NCBI GenBank assembly: GCA_028751875.1
Contig: CM054153.1
Span: 27,381,052-27,445,051 of the forward strand
DNA length: 64,000 nt
Direction: 5' to 3'
DNA from: Rapana venosa
Taxonomy: Eukaryota > Mollusca > Gastropoda > Neogastropoda > Muricidae
The notes below the pieces were generated by a model. It saw nothing but the letters and a program-made list of their open reading frames with translations, searched no databases and was not told the origin of the DNA. Both the position numbers and the translations under genes were made by a program. Of this stretch, positions 1 to 11,448 are shown piece by piece (the stretch's first letter is position 1; the number at the start of each line of letters is the position of its first letter).

Positions 1-71
1 ACACACACACACACAACACAAAGCGCGCACAGACTTACACACTCACTCTCACCCACTCTCTCTCTCTCTCA

Positions 72-120
<49 letters not shown>

Positions 121-198
121 CACACACACACTCGTCTAATATCACTGAGTGTGAACAGACGTTAAATTGAAGACAACAACAACACACACACACACACA

Positions 199-230
<32 letters not shown>

Positions 231-240
231 CGTTTTCTCG
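1..240. repeat. (AC)n and (ACGC)n microsatellite with embedded module C
   Basis: AC dinucleotides interspersed with CT and ACGC arrays. A non-repetitive module at 131-176 (CGTCTAATATCACTGAGTG, then ACAGACGTTAAATTGAAGA) sits between two AC arrays. The same module occurs at 29851-29900 and 49481-49525, and inverted at 43290-43331. The long open frames here are simple repeat. Confidence 0.9.
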
Positions 241-414
241 CCCTCTCTCTAGGCTGGATAGAGACACAAAAATAAAACAATACGTTCTGGAAGCTAAGTG
301 TTTTTCTCATCAAATTTCCCGTGCAATGTACACTGGGGTACGAGGTGCCGTAACCTGAAAGTCTGTCGTCATCTTTGTAAAATGCTATGCCTTTTTCTGC
401 AATAGGTTTGATCT
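241..414. other. Unique AT-balanced spacer
   Basis: Non-repetitive sequence between two arrays. No coding or regulatory signal recognised. Confidence 0.5.
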
Positions 415-1368
<954 letters not shown>

Positions 1369-1450
1369 AGGGACTGGATGTAAAAAAAAAAAAAAAGCAC
1401 GTGAGTGCTTATTCCATTATCCTCCATATAAGAAATGAATGGATAAATAA
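1369..1450 (+). repeat. Solo SINE tail 1
   Basis: Contains GGACTGGATGTAAAA, a short hairpin (AAGCACGTGAGTGCTT), then ATTCCATTATCCTCCATATA and an A-rich end. It matches the 3-prime end of the family A SINE at 1596-1938 but has no head or central domain here. It is therefore a 5-prime-truncated copy or the end of a partner LINE. Confidence 0.75.
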
Positions 1451-1595
1451 ATAAATTTTAAAATGGTGATCTCTTTACAGGGAAGCGTTACAGGTACAGA
1501 ATCAGCTTTTATTATCTCCCATAAAGAAAGGAAACAAAATTGTACAAGTATCTCGTCTCCCAGTTTCCTTTGTTTGCTTACTCACTGACTCTTTG

Positions 1596-1938
1596 GGGGA
1601 CAGGATAGCCTAGTGGTCAGAACATTGCGCTCGCAATCTGACGACCCGGGTTCGATTCCCGTTCAAGGGGATGTTTTCCCCTGGAGTTAACATCAGTGCA
1701 AACTCCACTCTCCCCAAAAGTCCTTCGGGTGAGACTATAAACCGAGGTCCTGTGTGTGAACGCACGCAGAACATCTTGCGCACACGTTAAATCCTCTTCC
1801 GCTTTTCGTAAGAGTAGGCCATTGTGTGCCGGTGGGAACAGATGACAGGATTTACAAAACCGCATACACACGGGGAGTGGATGTAAAAAAGCACATAAGT
1901 GCTTATTCCATTATCCTCGATATAAAAGAATAAAAATA
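1596..1938 (+). mobile_element. Family A SINE, complete, tail 1
   Basis: A complete tRNA-derived SINE of about 340 bp. The head carries a Pol III box A (TAGCCTAGTGG, 1606-1616) and box B (GGTTCGATTCC, 1649-1659). A central motif TTCGGGTGAGACTATAAACC then GAGGTCCTGTGTG follows. Next comes a body with GAGTAGGCCATTGTGTGCCG. The 3-prime tail has the AAGCACATAAGTGCTT hairpin and ends CCTCGATATAAAAGAATAAA. A possible 7-bp target duplication ACTCTTT lies at 1588-1594 and 1945-1951. Pol III transcription and LINE-driven copying are known for this class. The open frame across it on the minus strand recurs in other copies only because the SINE recurs. Confidence 0.9.
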
Positions 1939-2070
1939 GATTTAACTCTTTTTTAATCAGCTGACGAGGCTATATTTCGGCTTCAATCACCGCTTGCTTT
2001 CTACTGGTCTTATTTATTATACTCATCAAACTCGTAAAATGTTTGAACAGCACAACGTTTGTGTGAAAGT
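1939..2070. other. Short unique spacer
   Basis: Non-repetitive DNA between a SINE and a GT array. Nothing recognised. Confidence 0.4.
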
Positions 2071-2071
2071 A

Positions 2072-2157
<86 letters not shown>

Positions 2158-2235
2158 GGTGCGTGCGTGCGTGCGTGCGTGTGTGTGTGTGTGTGTGTGT
2201 GTACGAGAGAGAGACAGACAGAGAGAAACAGAGGA
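2071..2235. repeat. (GT)n / (GCGT)n microsatellite
   Basis: GT array with one phase break, a short GCGT block around 2160-2180, then GAGA/GACA. All long open frames across it are repeat artefacts. Confidence 0.95.
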
Positions 2236-3198
2236 GGATGAGCATCCCCATATCGAGGTAGATCGTGTGTTTCATTTGCATCTCGTAAATAAACATCAGG
2301 TAATACTGAATACTGACAGGAAGGAAGAGAATGAGGAGACGGAGGATTTCCATTGTTTAAACAAGAAACAAAACTGGTTCCACTCATGTCAGAAGAGAAG
2401 AAGAAAAGGAAAACAATCATGAAGAACAAGAAGAAAGAAGAAGCAGCACGTGGATTCTGCCGTCAAGAAAACTAAACTGCCCTTTTGCTTACAATACTTA
2501 AGCTATCAGACTGCATGTTTTCCTACTCACCACCGACCTCCATGTTTACACTGTACCATTAAAATTCATGTCACAAGATAATGTTTTTAAAAACCCGAAA
2601 GTAAACACCAAAAACACAAACATTAAGTACTTTACACAACTTTTTCTTCAAATCATAAGTCTTTGAAACATCGTACTTCAAACCATGCTGAGCATTCAAA
2701 AAGTAAGCTGTCAATTTCTACAGAACTTTAAGGGGATTTATATGAGATATGTAAAAAAGAATGTTTGAGAATGAAAATAAAGTAGTGGCTTTTGTTTGGA
2801 GAGGTTGAAAACACACACAAAGATGAAGTACAACTATGCTATGTACTTTATCTACAACTGCCTGATAAATCTACTCAACCCATGCACTCAGAATTACTGA
2901 AGCAAATCAGAGAACAAACTGAAGCAAATCAGAGAACAAACTAACAGACGAAAGAACAAAGTTCAAGAATAAGCACCCAAGACCTGCATGCGCAAAACAG
3001 TCACTTACCATAATCTTATGGGATTTTAAAGTTTACAAGTGATTTACACTTTAAAAGCTGGATATCTGCTCAATAATCCTGCCCAAAAATGTGATTGTAT
3101 TTGTTAAAATGCATTGAGTGTCTTACTCATGGTTCAAAATTTCGTAAAATAATGCATTCTACTTTGCTGTTTCGTGACTCCTGAAGGCAGACCAGCTT
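2236..3198. other. Unique AT-rich sequence, no gene seen
   Basis: About 960 bp without coding signal. A small tandem duplication of GAAGCAAATCAGAGAACAAA occurs at about 2899-2941. Confidence 0.5.
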
Positions 3199-3236
3199 TA
3201 TTTATTCTTTTATATCGAGGATAATGGAATAAGCAG
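3199..3236 (-). repeat. SINE tail 1 fragment, inverted
   Basis: TTCTTTTATATCGAGGATAA followed by TGGAATAAGCAG is the reverse complement of the last part of SINE tail 1. Head and body are absent. Confidence 0.7.
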
Positions 3237-3438
3237 CAGCTGGCATCAGCATCTTTGCACACAGTGTGATCCTATATCCCACAGTTACTTGAAAAAATGT
3301 ACCTGTAAACAATACACCGTAAAATACGTTTGTATCTAGACTCCCGCCTCTGTTGTGTCGACAGGGATTTCATCTGTTGTCCTTGCGTTCTTAAACCTTG
3401 GACAGTACTGAAACTTTCAAGTTCAACAGAATTCTTTG

Positions 3439-3478
<40 letters not shown>

Positions 3479-3596
3479 TGTGTGTGTGTGTGTGTGTGTC
3501 CCCGAACACACACCTGTGTATTTGTTCCCTGAGACCCTCGACTCCTGCTTCATACCCAAAGCCGCCTTGACTCAAGTCCTCTACATTAAATTGTGT
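3237..3596. repeat. Unique sequence with (GCGT)n/(GT)n array
   Basis: Non-repetitive DNA interrupted at about 3438-3500 by nine or so GCGT units passing into GT. No gene seen. Confidence 0.6.
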
Positions 3597-3705
3597 CCCA
3601 TCCCCAAAATCAAAATACAGCTACCTTAATCGTGGGCAATAACGGTTACACGCGCAGAACTTTCACCATTGGTGAACGTCGGAACTCTAGCCGAGGAACA
3701 AAAAG
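3597..3705 (+). repeat. Module B (SINE tail 2), apparently solo
   Basis: Contains CAGCTACCTTAATCGTGGGC, TTTCACCATTGGTGAAC and CTCTAGCCGAGGAAC. These are the hallmarks of the 3-prime tail seen on A-headed SINEs at 52620, 56931 and 59811. I see no tRNA-like head in the bases upstream. Confidence 0.75.
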
Positions 3706-4754
3706 GGCCCCTTTTCACCATGTCTTTTCCTACCAAAAAACAAAAACAAAACAACAACAAAAACCAGGAGACGGAGCGGAGTTGACCTTAGACTGCCAAA
3801 AATGTTCTATGCCAAAATATGAGATTGGTTTTGAAATGTAAATATAATATGCAAAAGAATATAATATGGTGTTAGAATGTAAATATAGTATGCAAAAGAC
3901 TACGAGATGGTGTTGGAATGCTGAAATGCAAATCGACATGGTCTGAAGTCCAAGGAGAAGGTTGTATCTCAAGGCCCGCCCGTACTGCCCACACAAACTC
4001 ATAAATTAAAGTTGTCTCTGCTAGCCTGGGCATAGATATCGTTTTGCGGTCAGTGAACATTCATCATCCACAGCTTATTCACGGTCCGGCAGCGATGACA
4101 ATTAGTCACGTCTACTTCTCTGGCAGATGCAGTTCTGGGGTATATCTCCATGCCACGGATTCTTTTTCGCATCAAGCTCAAATGACGTGCGCGGCCACAA
4201 TGTTAATTGTCCCCACTATCTCTAAACGCTAAGGGAACCTTGACGAGAGCTGAAGTGGAAGAAAGAAATTGACGAGTTCTCTTCCTACATCCCTTCCCCG
4301 CGTTAACTGCACATCGAAATTGCCTTCGTTTGAGTAACTGCTTCACTGACTCCTGCCTGGTTTAAAAAAAAACAAAAACCATACACACCAAAAAAACCAC
4401 CACCACCACCAATCAAAACAATAAATAAACAGGGAGAAAAGAGAGAAGGAAAAAGTAGATGAAAAAGAAAAAAGACGACCACTTGGAAGAGAAGGACGAA
4501 GCTGGACAAAGCGAATCAAGAGACAGGACAACAAAGGAAAGCAAACCGCGCAAAAAGAAATTATTATATCTGTAGTTCTGTGATGAAAAGACAAGGATTC
4601 CTCGTTCCAAGTTTTAAAAAAATGTGGTGTCATAATTATCTGAATTCGTTTTGCGAAGTCTCTTAAGGAACTACTTCAGTTTTTCTCAAATTTCACCCAT
4701 GTTTATTTCCTTACGATAGCACGATTCTACGATTGCTTTAGGGCAATCACTGTT
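3706..4754. other. AT-rich sequence, no gene seen
   Basis: Holds a 42-bp tandem duplication at about 3835-3918 (two copies beginning AATGTAAATATA and containing TATGCAAAAGA) and a purine-rich stretch at 4430-4560. No credible coding region. Confidence 0.5.
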
Positions 4755-4812
4755 GTTGTTATTGTTGTTGTTTTTGTTGTTGTTGTTGTTGTTGCTGCTG
4801 CTGCAGCTGTTT
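4755..4812. repeat. (TTG)n to (GCT)n trinucleotide array
   Basis: TTG repeats with single interruptions, changing into GCTGCTGCTGCAGCTG at the right edge. Confidence 0.85.
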
Positions 4813-4980
4813 TAAAGCACACAACTTCTGCTTTACAGCCTTCTTCTTTGAAGACTGAAGTTCCACAAGCATGGAAAAATTAAGGACTGCATCGTTGGTG
4901 CCTAAAGCTGACAACCGATGTTTCTGGATAACCCCAGAATGAGTGAGTTCAGTGAGTGAGTGAGTTCAGTGAGTAAGTCG

Positions 4981-5105
4981 GTGGAGTGGATCGGTGGTCT
5001 AGAGGTAACGCGCCTGTCTAGAAAGCGAAAAGTCCGGTTCGTATCCCGTCTGGGCCCGAAACTTTTCCCCCATCCATTAGACCATGAGTGGTGGTCTGGG
5101 CGCTA

Positions 5106-5136
<31 letters not shown>

Positions 5137-5402
5137 CGTGTGTTACAGAAAATTATGCAGCGCACGAAAAAGAACCCACGGCAACAAGAGAGTTGTCCCT
5201 GGCAAAATTCTTAGAAAAAAGCCACTCTGATAGGGAAAGAAATACAGTTGCAGACCAAAAAAAAAAAAAAGAAAAAAAAAAAAGGGTGGCGCTGCTCTTG
5301 TGGCGACGTGCTCTCCCCGGGGAGAGCAGCCCGAATTTCACGCAGAGAAATCTCGTGACTTAAAGTGGTATAAATAAATAAATAAATAAAAAAAATAAAT
5401 AA
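4981..5402 (+). mobile_element. Family D SINE with A-rich tail
   Basis: tRNA-like head with box A-like TGGTCTAGAGG (4995-5005) and box B-like GGTTCGTATCC (5036-5046). The central motif CTTTCGGATGAGACGATAAA then CCGAGGTCCCGTGTG is shared with family A. The body has AACCCACGGCAACAAGAGAG, GTCCCTGGCAAAATTCTTAG and CTCTCCCCGGGGAGAGCAGC, and the copy ends in (AAAT)n. The head differs from that of family A, so this is a separate family sharing the central domain. Confidence 0.85.
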
Positions 5403-5446
5403 GTGGGGATGTGAATGAGAGTGCGTGCGCGCGCGTGTATATAATA

Positions 5447-5765
5447 ATAATAATAATAATAATAATGTATGGAATTTATATAGCGCTGAATCTTGTAAAG
5501 CAACAAATCAAAGCGCTCAGATTTTACTTTAAGTCACGGCAGATTTCTCTCCGTGAAATTCGGGCTGCTCTCCCCGGGGAGAGCGGGAGAACGCGTCGCC
5601 ACTTAGCGCTGCGCCACCCTTTCACCCTTTTTTTTTTTTTTTTTTCTTCTGCAGCTGTATTTGTTTCCCTATCAGAGTGGCTTTTTTCTAAGAATTTTGC
5701 CAGGGACAACTCTCTTGTTGCCGTGGGTTTTTTTACGTGCGCTAAATAATTACGTGTAACACACG

Positions 5766-5796
<31 letters not shown>

Positions 5797-5817
5797 TAGC
5801 GCCCAGACCACCACTCA
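5447..5817 (-). mobile_element. Family D SINE with tail 3, inverted and headless
   Basis: Reverse-oriented copy of the D body, closely similar to 5085-5355. It breaks off at 5817, just before the head. Unlike its partner it continues past the body into tail 3. Read on the minus strand, tail 3 is GAGCGCTTTGATTTGT, AGCGCTATATAAATTCCAT and then (ATT)n. It forms an inverted repeat with the upstream copy. Confidence 0.85.
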
Positions 5818-6714
5818 TATGTGTGCATGTGTGTGAAGTGTGCATGTGTGTGTGCATGCGTGTTCTTCTGCGTGTGCGCGCACGCACATATGAGTTTTCC
5901 TCCCTAGAGTACCTCGTTCCTGTTCAAATTGGCCAACATTTCCACCCTCATAACATCACGTCATTCTAGAAAAGAAAACTTGAAAACAAACAGAAAATGA
6001 AACAAACAGCGCAGCATTAACACACACACAAATAGAACAAGAGATACAGACATTGAGAAAAGCACGATCATTCCAGACTCCTTTATCCACAATAAAAACT
6101 GCCTAGAAAGCAAGCCAATTAGATTTAAGCTATTCGGGGTTCACGTCTGGTCATTGTCAACTGAAAATCTTCATGATTAAAAAACAAATCCTGATAAAAT
6201 CACGGTCCTGCGATTTCATAGCTTTAAAGAAAAACCATGTCGCATGATAAATCGTGGTCCGTTTCATTTGACATTTTTACGCAGAAATGGACTCTTTCGC
6301 CTGAGTGCTATTTCCCGTTGTTAACGTATCAACTTGAAAAAAAAACATCGTAACAGACACATGCCCATAACTCTTCTGTCTGTGCGTCTAAGTTGGTTCC
6401 TTGTGAATAATGAAACACGATGTGGATTGTTATTGTTGTTACAGACATTTTCCAGCCCAACACCCCGCTCCGATTTTTCCTGAATGGTCATGTCACATCT
6501 GACAGACATTTCGTAACGCTCTATGTTGTTGTGATATTGTTTTGACTCGTCTACAATATAATCGCTGGAACTAGACTCGGGGAGGGGGGGGGGGGGCGGA
6601 GAATGAAGGCAACAAGAGGACAGCATGCCCAATGGGCAAGGGAAAGCCTGGCTGTGACACAGACCCTCGTCTGTCACTGTCAGCTGGGGAGACAACTGGT
6701 GCTGGATTAGTTAG
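5818..6714. other. Unique sequence with a short GT-rich patch, no gene seen
   Basis: GT/GCAT-rich at 5818-5890, then ordinary AT-rich DNA, with a G run at 6581-6595. No coding or element signal. Confidence 0.5.
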
Positions 6715-7100
6715 TGCAGCGATCCTTTAGGCCAAGAGGCTTGGAGTGAAGGGAAAAAGAGGAGAGAATAAACAGGAAAGGGGGAAAAGAGACGAAGAGG
6801 AGGAAGAAAGGGATGAGAAAGAGGAAGAAGAGAAACAACAACAACAAAGACGATGATGGCGACAACAAGAAACTGAGGATGATGAGGAGGAGGAGAGGAG
6901 GATGACGACGACGATGACAAAGAAGAACAAAATTGGGGAAAGAGGTGGAGGAGGAGGTGGCGGTGGTGGTGGTGATAGCAGGAGGAGGTGATTGTGATGA
7001 TGGTGGTGGTGGTGGTAATGGTGGTGGTAACGATGACAATGACGAAGATGATAACTGATGTAGACGAGAGAACGAGGAAAACGAGAAGAAGAAAGAAAAA
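6715..7100. repeat. Degenerate purine-rich GAA/GAT/GGT tract
   Basis: About 385 bp with nearly all pyrimidines on one strand, made of decayed GAA, GGA, GAT and GGTGGT trinucleotides. Three overlapping minus-strand frames stay open because of base composition, not because of coding. Confidence 0.8.
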
Positions 7101-7767
7101 TATACACTTGCATCCATCGTAAACTTTCTCAACCGGAAAAAACACTTATATCAAGTTTACCTGTAAGCACGAACTATACGATCGGTGAAACGTTCAACAA
7201 AGTCTTGCACAGATAAACTTTACCGCCGGTGAAATATTTAACGACATAATTTCCTGCACACATGAACTTTACGAGCGGTGAATTCTTCAACGACTTGGTT
7301 AAACTCAGAGTGACCCAGAACCCAGGCTTCATTGGACCCACTGGTTGTGACTTTACAAACTCAATAGACAAGTTTATCTTTAAAAAAAAATCCTTACGTA
7401 CAACATGCTGTAAATGTCGATCAAAAATCGACTATAGGGCATCCTGATCCTATCTCAACGTGTTCAATCACCTCTCTGGCACCAGGTAGTAAACCAAGTT
7501 ACTAAAATCGTGGCCAGCAATTGGGAAACGGGGGTAAAATTAATGTCAACAGAAAATTGCTGGGGAAAATTATGGAAGGTAGCAGGGGAAAACAAGAACG
7601 AGAGACTGTTGCTGTTCTTCCTCCATCACCAGCAGCCATTCTTTGAAAGAAAAAAAAAAGTTTATGCCAGCAATGACCAAATTTCTCATTTAATGTGTGA
7701 TGGTTTTCCTTTGTTTTGTTGTGGGTTTTTTTCAAGGGGGAGGGGGGGGGGGGGGTCCCGTTTAAAA
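7101..7767. other. Unique sequence, no gene seen
   Basis: Contains loosely repeated phrases such as ACTTTACGAGCGGTGAATTC and CTTTACCGCCGGTGAAATAT at 7170-7290, which suggest a decayed ~65-bp tandem repeat. A G run occurs at 7737-7756. No gene recognised. Confidence 0.45.
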
Positions 7768-7862
7768 GTTGGAGCTCGAGGTTCACAAAAAGTGAGATTT
7801 TGCGTATGCGACTGTTTTTTTTATCCACCATTAAGGTAGCCGCTCTCCGACTTCGGGATTAT
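7768..7862 (-). repeat. Module B, inverted, apparently solo
   Basis: Holds GGAGCTCGAGGTTCAC, GTGAGATTTTGCGTATGCGA and CCACCATTAAGGTAGCCGC. This is the reverse complement of SINE tail 2. No head sequence adjoins it. Confidence 0.75.
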
Positions 7863-8263
7863 AATAGGTGATGTAAACCAACTTATTCTTTACCATTCTT
7901 TTAACCCTCAAGCATCAATTCTAAGATCTCTGTTCTTCTTGACCACGAACGATAAATAAATGCAGAAAATCGATTGACCATTTCAAAGTGGTTTTGTTTT
8001 TTTAAACGAGTATACAATTTTATGCACCCTCTTTCTTTCTGTCAGATTGCCCATGATCTGACATAAACTACGCGTGCGTGTGTGCCTGCGTATGTGTAAG
8101 GTGAATATTGCTTGTGACGGGCTCCAAGCACCAGTCATTACTTACAAACACTCCAATCACAGTTTTCAGTGCAATTTTGCCACCAGTCTCCTGGGTGACT
8201 AATACTTGCTCCCAGTACTACACTTAAAAATCTCTCTCTTTTTTTGTGTTACAAGTTAAGAGT
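7863..8263. other. Unique AT-rich sequence, no gene seen
   Basis: No open frame or element end recognised. Confidence 0.5.
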
Positions 8264-8311
8264 AACACTTGGACAGTGTACATATAGATATATGTACACT
8301 GTCCATGTGTT
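8264..8311. repeat. Near-perfect hairpin palindrome
   Basis: The 17-nt arm TGGACAGTGTACATATA (8270-8286) is followed after GA by its exact reverse complement (8289-8305). Pairing extends to 23 nt per side with one mismatch. It could extrude as a cruciform. No terminator or gene is nearby. Confidence 0.9.
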
Positions 8312-8319
8312 GCTGACAC

Positions 8320-8510
8320 ACATACATGCATACATACGTACCTACGTACGTACGTACGTACGTACATACATACATAGTGCTAAATTTAACACTTTACATA
8401 CATACATACATACATAGTGCTAAATTTAACACTTTACATACATACATATATACATAGTGCTAAATTTAACCCTTTACATACATAGTGCTAAATTTAACAC
8501 TTTACGGGAA
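8320..8510. repeat. (GTAC/CATA)n array with a ~40-bp repeat
   Basis: ACGT and CATA tetranucleotides surround four copies of TGCTAAATTTAACACTTTAC, each separated by a variable CATA run. This is a minisatellite whose unit contains a microsatellite. Confidence 0.85.
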
Positions 8511-10213
8511 AAAAACTCCCGCAAAAAAAAGGTTGCTGTCGGGACCTGACAGAGCAGACGACAAAACTCAAATGGCATAACTCGGACACTTGTCTATTCT
8601 ATCCAGGGCAACCAACAAGTACTTGCTGAGGTCAACAGGGTACCGGAAGCCCAACAGCATTCGTTCGTTGGAACACTGGACAATGCAACAAGTCTGGATG
8701 AAAACCTGTCACAGCTTCTTGTTCTCGTTTCAACACATAGTGTTTGTTACCCGTTCCCAAGTAGAAAAGGCTTTTGGTTTTTTTGTGTTTGTTGTTGTTT
8801 GTTTGTTTGGGGGGTGTTAATCCATGGGTGACTGGTCAAAACATGACTAGGCTTTGGCGATCTAGACTCTCATTAAATATGACTTTTTTTTAAAACCAAC
8901 AGCTCACCGGCTAGTTGCTTTGAAAGCACAGGGGTGTGTTGGGTCAAGATGATGTCCTTTGTGTTCAGGAACAAGTCCCACCTATCCTACTCAAATGAAA
9001 TCCTTGAAGTCTTCAAGTTTTAGTGTTACCGGAAAGTCGCAACGCCGGGCCTGCTACTGCTCCAGACGTTGATAATTTCTAAAAAGTGAAAGACATTTTG
9101 ATTGAAAAATGTGCTGAAAGTAAAGGGGAAAATAGATTTCTGAATACGTCCTTTTAAAAATGCTTTTGTTGAAGGGTTTGACACAAAAGGGGGTCAGAAC
9201 AAAATTTAAGGCGGAGGAGGGGAACTGATATTCAACATTAGCAAAAACACCACTGCAAAATTCATCACTCTTCTGTCGTTCATCACCTATAAGGATTGGG
9301 GAAGGGGGGGAGATATCAGCATAACACATGTATAGAATTATTGTGTCATTCTCTGTGTTACTATTGAGTCTCAATGTTAAAACATCTTCAAGCTAGAAGC
9401 CCAACATTCCTTAGAAGACTTTACCAAGATCAACACTGCATATTATTCATTTATTTTATCATCAACTTCTTCTCCTGTCTTACAGTGCTACTTCCACAGC
9501 TTTACAAAAGGTAACGTTATCTTTCTGAATAAAAGAACGGACTGGATATAAAACAGCTACTTTTTCTATTAATTACTGTAAAATTCAGCAACAACGACCA
9601 CACCACCACCACCATCACCACCACCACCACCACCACCTTTTACAATTTTTAGCATTCACCAAATTGTTTATTCTCAGTGCACCGTACCCAAGATGGAAGA
9701 CTTGCGCATTCCGTTACATCCTGGTGATCAAAAATAAACGTTTAAAAAGCCTGTGCAGGCGTCGATTTCCTTCTGCTTTGACCGTTTTCTTTATGTCGCC
9801 CCTCTGTCTCTTGATCACTATCACCGCCTCATTTCCCGTTGCTAACGAACTGATTACAGGATAACACTGGCAGCAAAAACCAGGCACAAAATGCCTGACA
9901 CTCTCTGAAAATTAAAACGAGATGAAAGGTGGTCGTGTTTTCGCGCTACCATAAACAGCGCCCCACACCCTCTGCCCCGTCCCCGCTTCTTCCCTCACGT
10001 TCATGACGTATTCCTGTAATTTATCGTCTGCTGATTTTATCGACTGGACTTTCTCATTACGCCGTGATTATCGTCCGTGGTAGATGACTTCAATCTGTGA
10101 TGATTTGTAACTTTACACTGTGAATTTGGTTACTGTGGACTTATAGTTCGCTAATTTACACTGTCAATTTGGTCACAGTGGTTTCTGCTCATTATGTTTA
10201 CCTGGTAAACCTG
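8511..10213. other. Unique sequence, no gene seen
   Basis: About 1.7 kb of AT-rich DNA. An (ACC)n array lies at 9597-9637. Short open frames (for example 9054-9374 minus and 9664-9864 plus) show no recognisable protein character. Confidence 0.5.
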
Positions 10214-10257
10214 ATACTGGTCTTAGGGAGAGAGGGTGGAGAGAGAGAGAGGAGAGA

Positions 10258-10341
<84 letters not shown>

Positions 10342-10550
10342 CAGGCAAGCAGAGACAGAGACAAAAAGAGACAGAGCGACAGACAGACAGAGGAAGAGGG
10401 AGGGAGGGATGGAGAGAGAAGGGGGACAGAGACAGAGATACAGAGAGAGAAACAGAGACAGAGAAACAGAACGAGACAGAGGGACAGAGACAGAGATACA
10501 GAGAGAGAAACGGAGACAGAGACACAGAACGAGACAAGAGAGGTCACAGA
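10214..10550. repeat. (GA)n / (GACA)n compound array
   Basis: GA array, then GACA, then mixed GAGACAGAGA units including a duplicated block (GAGACAGAGATACAGAGAGA). Frames on both strands are open throughout. Confidence 0.95.
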
Positions 10551-10834
10551 ATGAGTATGGTTGAGAGAAAAAAATCAAACAAAAAAGCCCAGACTTTTTT
10601 TTTAAAAAGTACAGTCATAAACGTGGCATGATTTATACTAATGGCATAGCAGTCGCAACGTGACTGTTGCAATTACGCGCAAATCTGGCACTAAGTTACA
10701 CCGTTAAAAACGTTAGGAACAGACATGGGAAGCACACCCTGTGTTCCGAAAGAGCTGCAGAATGCAGATAGAACTAAACCAACATTGTCAATGAGATGCA
10801 ACCACACGTACGCTCGTATACCCCCTCCGCCTCG
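10551..10834. other. Unique spacer
   Basis: Non-repetitive DNA between two arrays. Nothing recognised. Confidence 0.4.
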
Positions 10835-10886
10835 TCCCCCCTCATACACATGCACGCATGCACACGCATGCGCGGACGCACGCACG

Positions 10887-10960
<74 letters not shown>
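10835..10960. repeat. (AC)n microsatellite with ACGC edge
   Basis: CATGCACGC and ACGC units pass into a pure AC array. Confidence 0.95.
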
Positions 10961-10961
<1 letters not shown>

Positions 10962-11119
10962 GAAATGCTGCATTCCGAGAAATTTAAAGAACTAGATAGC
11001 CAGCCCTAGATTAAACATACACAGTTCTCTTAATCGAAAATGAGTACTAACTATCAAAGAATACGGCTTGTCTAAAGAATATGTTTATAACTGATTTACT
11101 CGCAGTACAGGTTTTTATG

Positions 11120-11280
11120 AATGAATGAATCTGTGATTTATAGAGCGCGCATTAAAAAAAACAAAACCGCACACCCACAGGCATGATCGCTGCACTGGGA
11201 GAGCAGAAACTGGAAGAGGTGGTGGTACGAGTAAGGGGCAGGGAAAACGATACAAGCACCGGACAAATAAGCAGAAGCAC
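11120..11280 (+). repeat. Module F left end, truncated
   Basis: GTGATTTATAGAGCGCGCAT, an A run, then GGCATGATCGCTGCACTGGG. The same order (AAAGCGCATTAAAAAA, then GGCGTGATCACAGCC) is seen at 32710-32848, where the element also has an inverted right end. Here the right end is not visible before the AC array. Confidence 0.55.
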
Positions 11281-11329
11281 AGAAAGAAACACTACACACG
11301 TGCACGCGCGCGCACGCGCACACACACAC

Positions 11330-11361
<32 letters not shown>

Positions 11362-11380
11362 ACACACACACACACACACA

Positions 11381-11447
<67 letters not shown>

Positions 11448-11448
11448 G
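11281..11448. repeat. (AC)n plus (CT)n microsatellite, LINE target site
   Basis: AC array followed by a long CT array ending TCTCTCTACG (11439-11448). That string is repeated at 15641-15650 on the other side of the LINE, so the array was the insertion target. Confidence 0.9.

Noticed and set aside
1603..1675. Possible tRNA gene
   Set aside because: Boxes A and B are present, but the same sequence recurs with a long shared downstream body; it is a SINE head, as are those at 4981, 30421, 52641, 59823 and 63721.
1617..1871. Minus-strand frame starting MCMRFCKSCHLFPPAHNG, also seen near 21876, 30487 and 35962
   Set aside because: It looks conserved, but only because each copy lies in a family A SINE.
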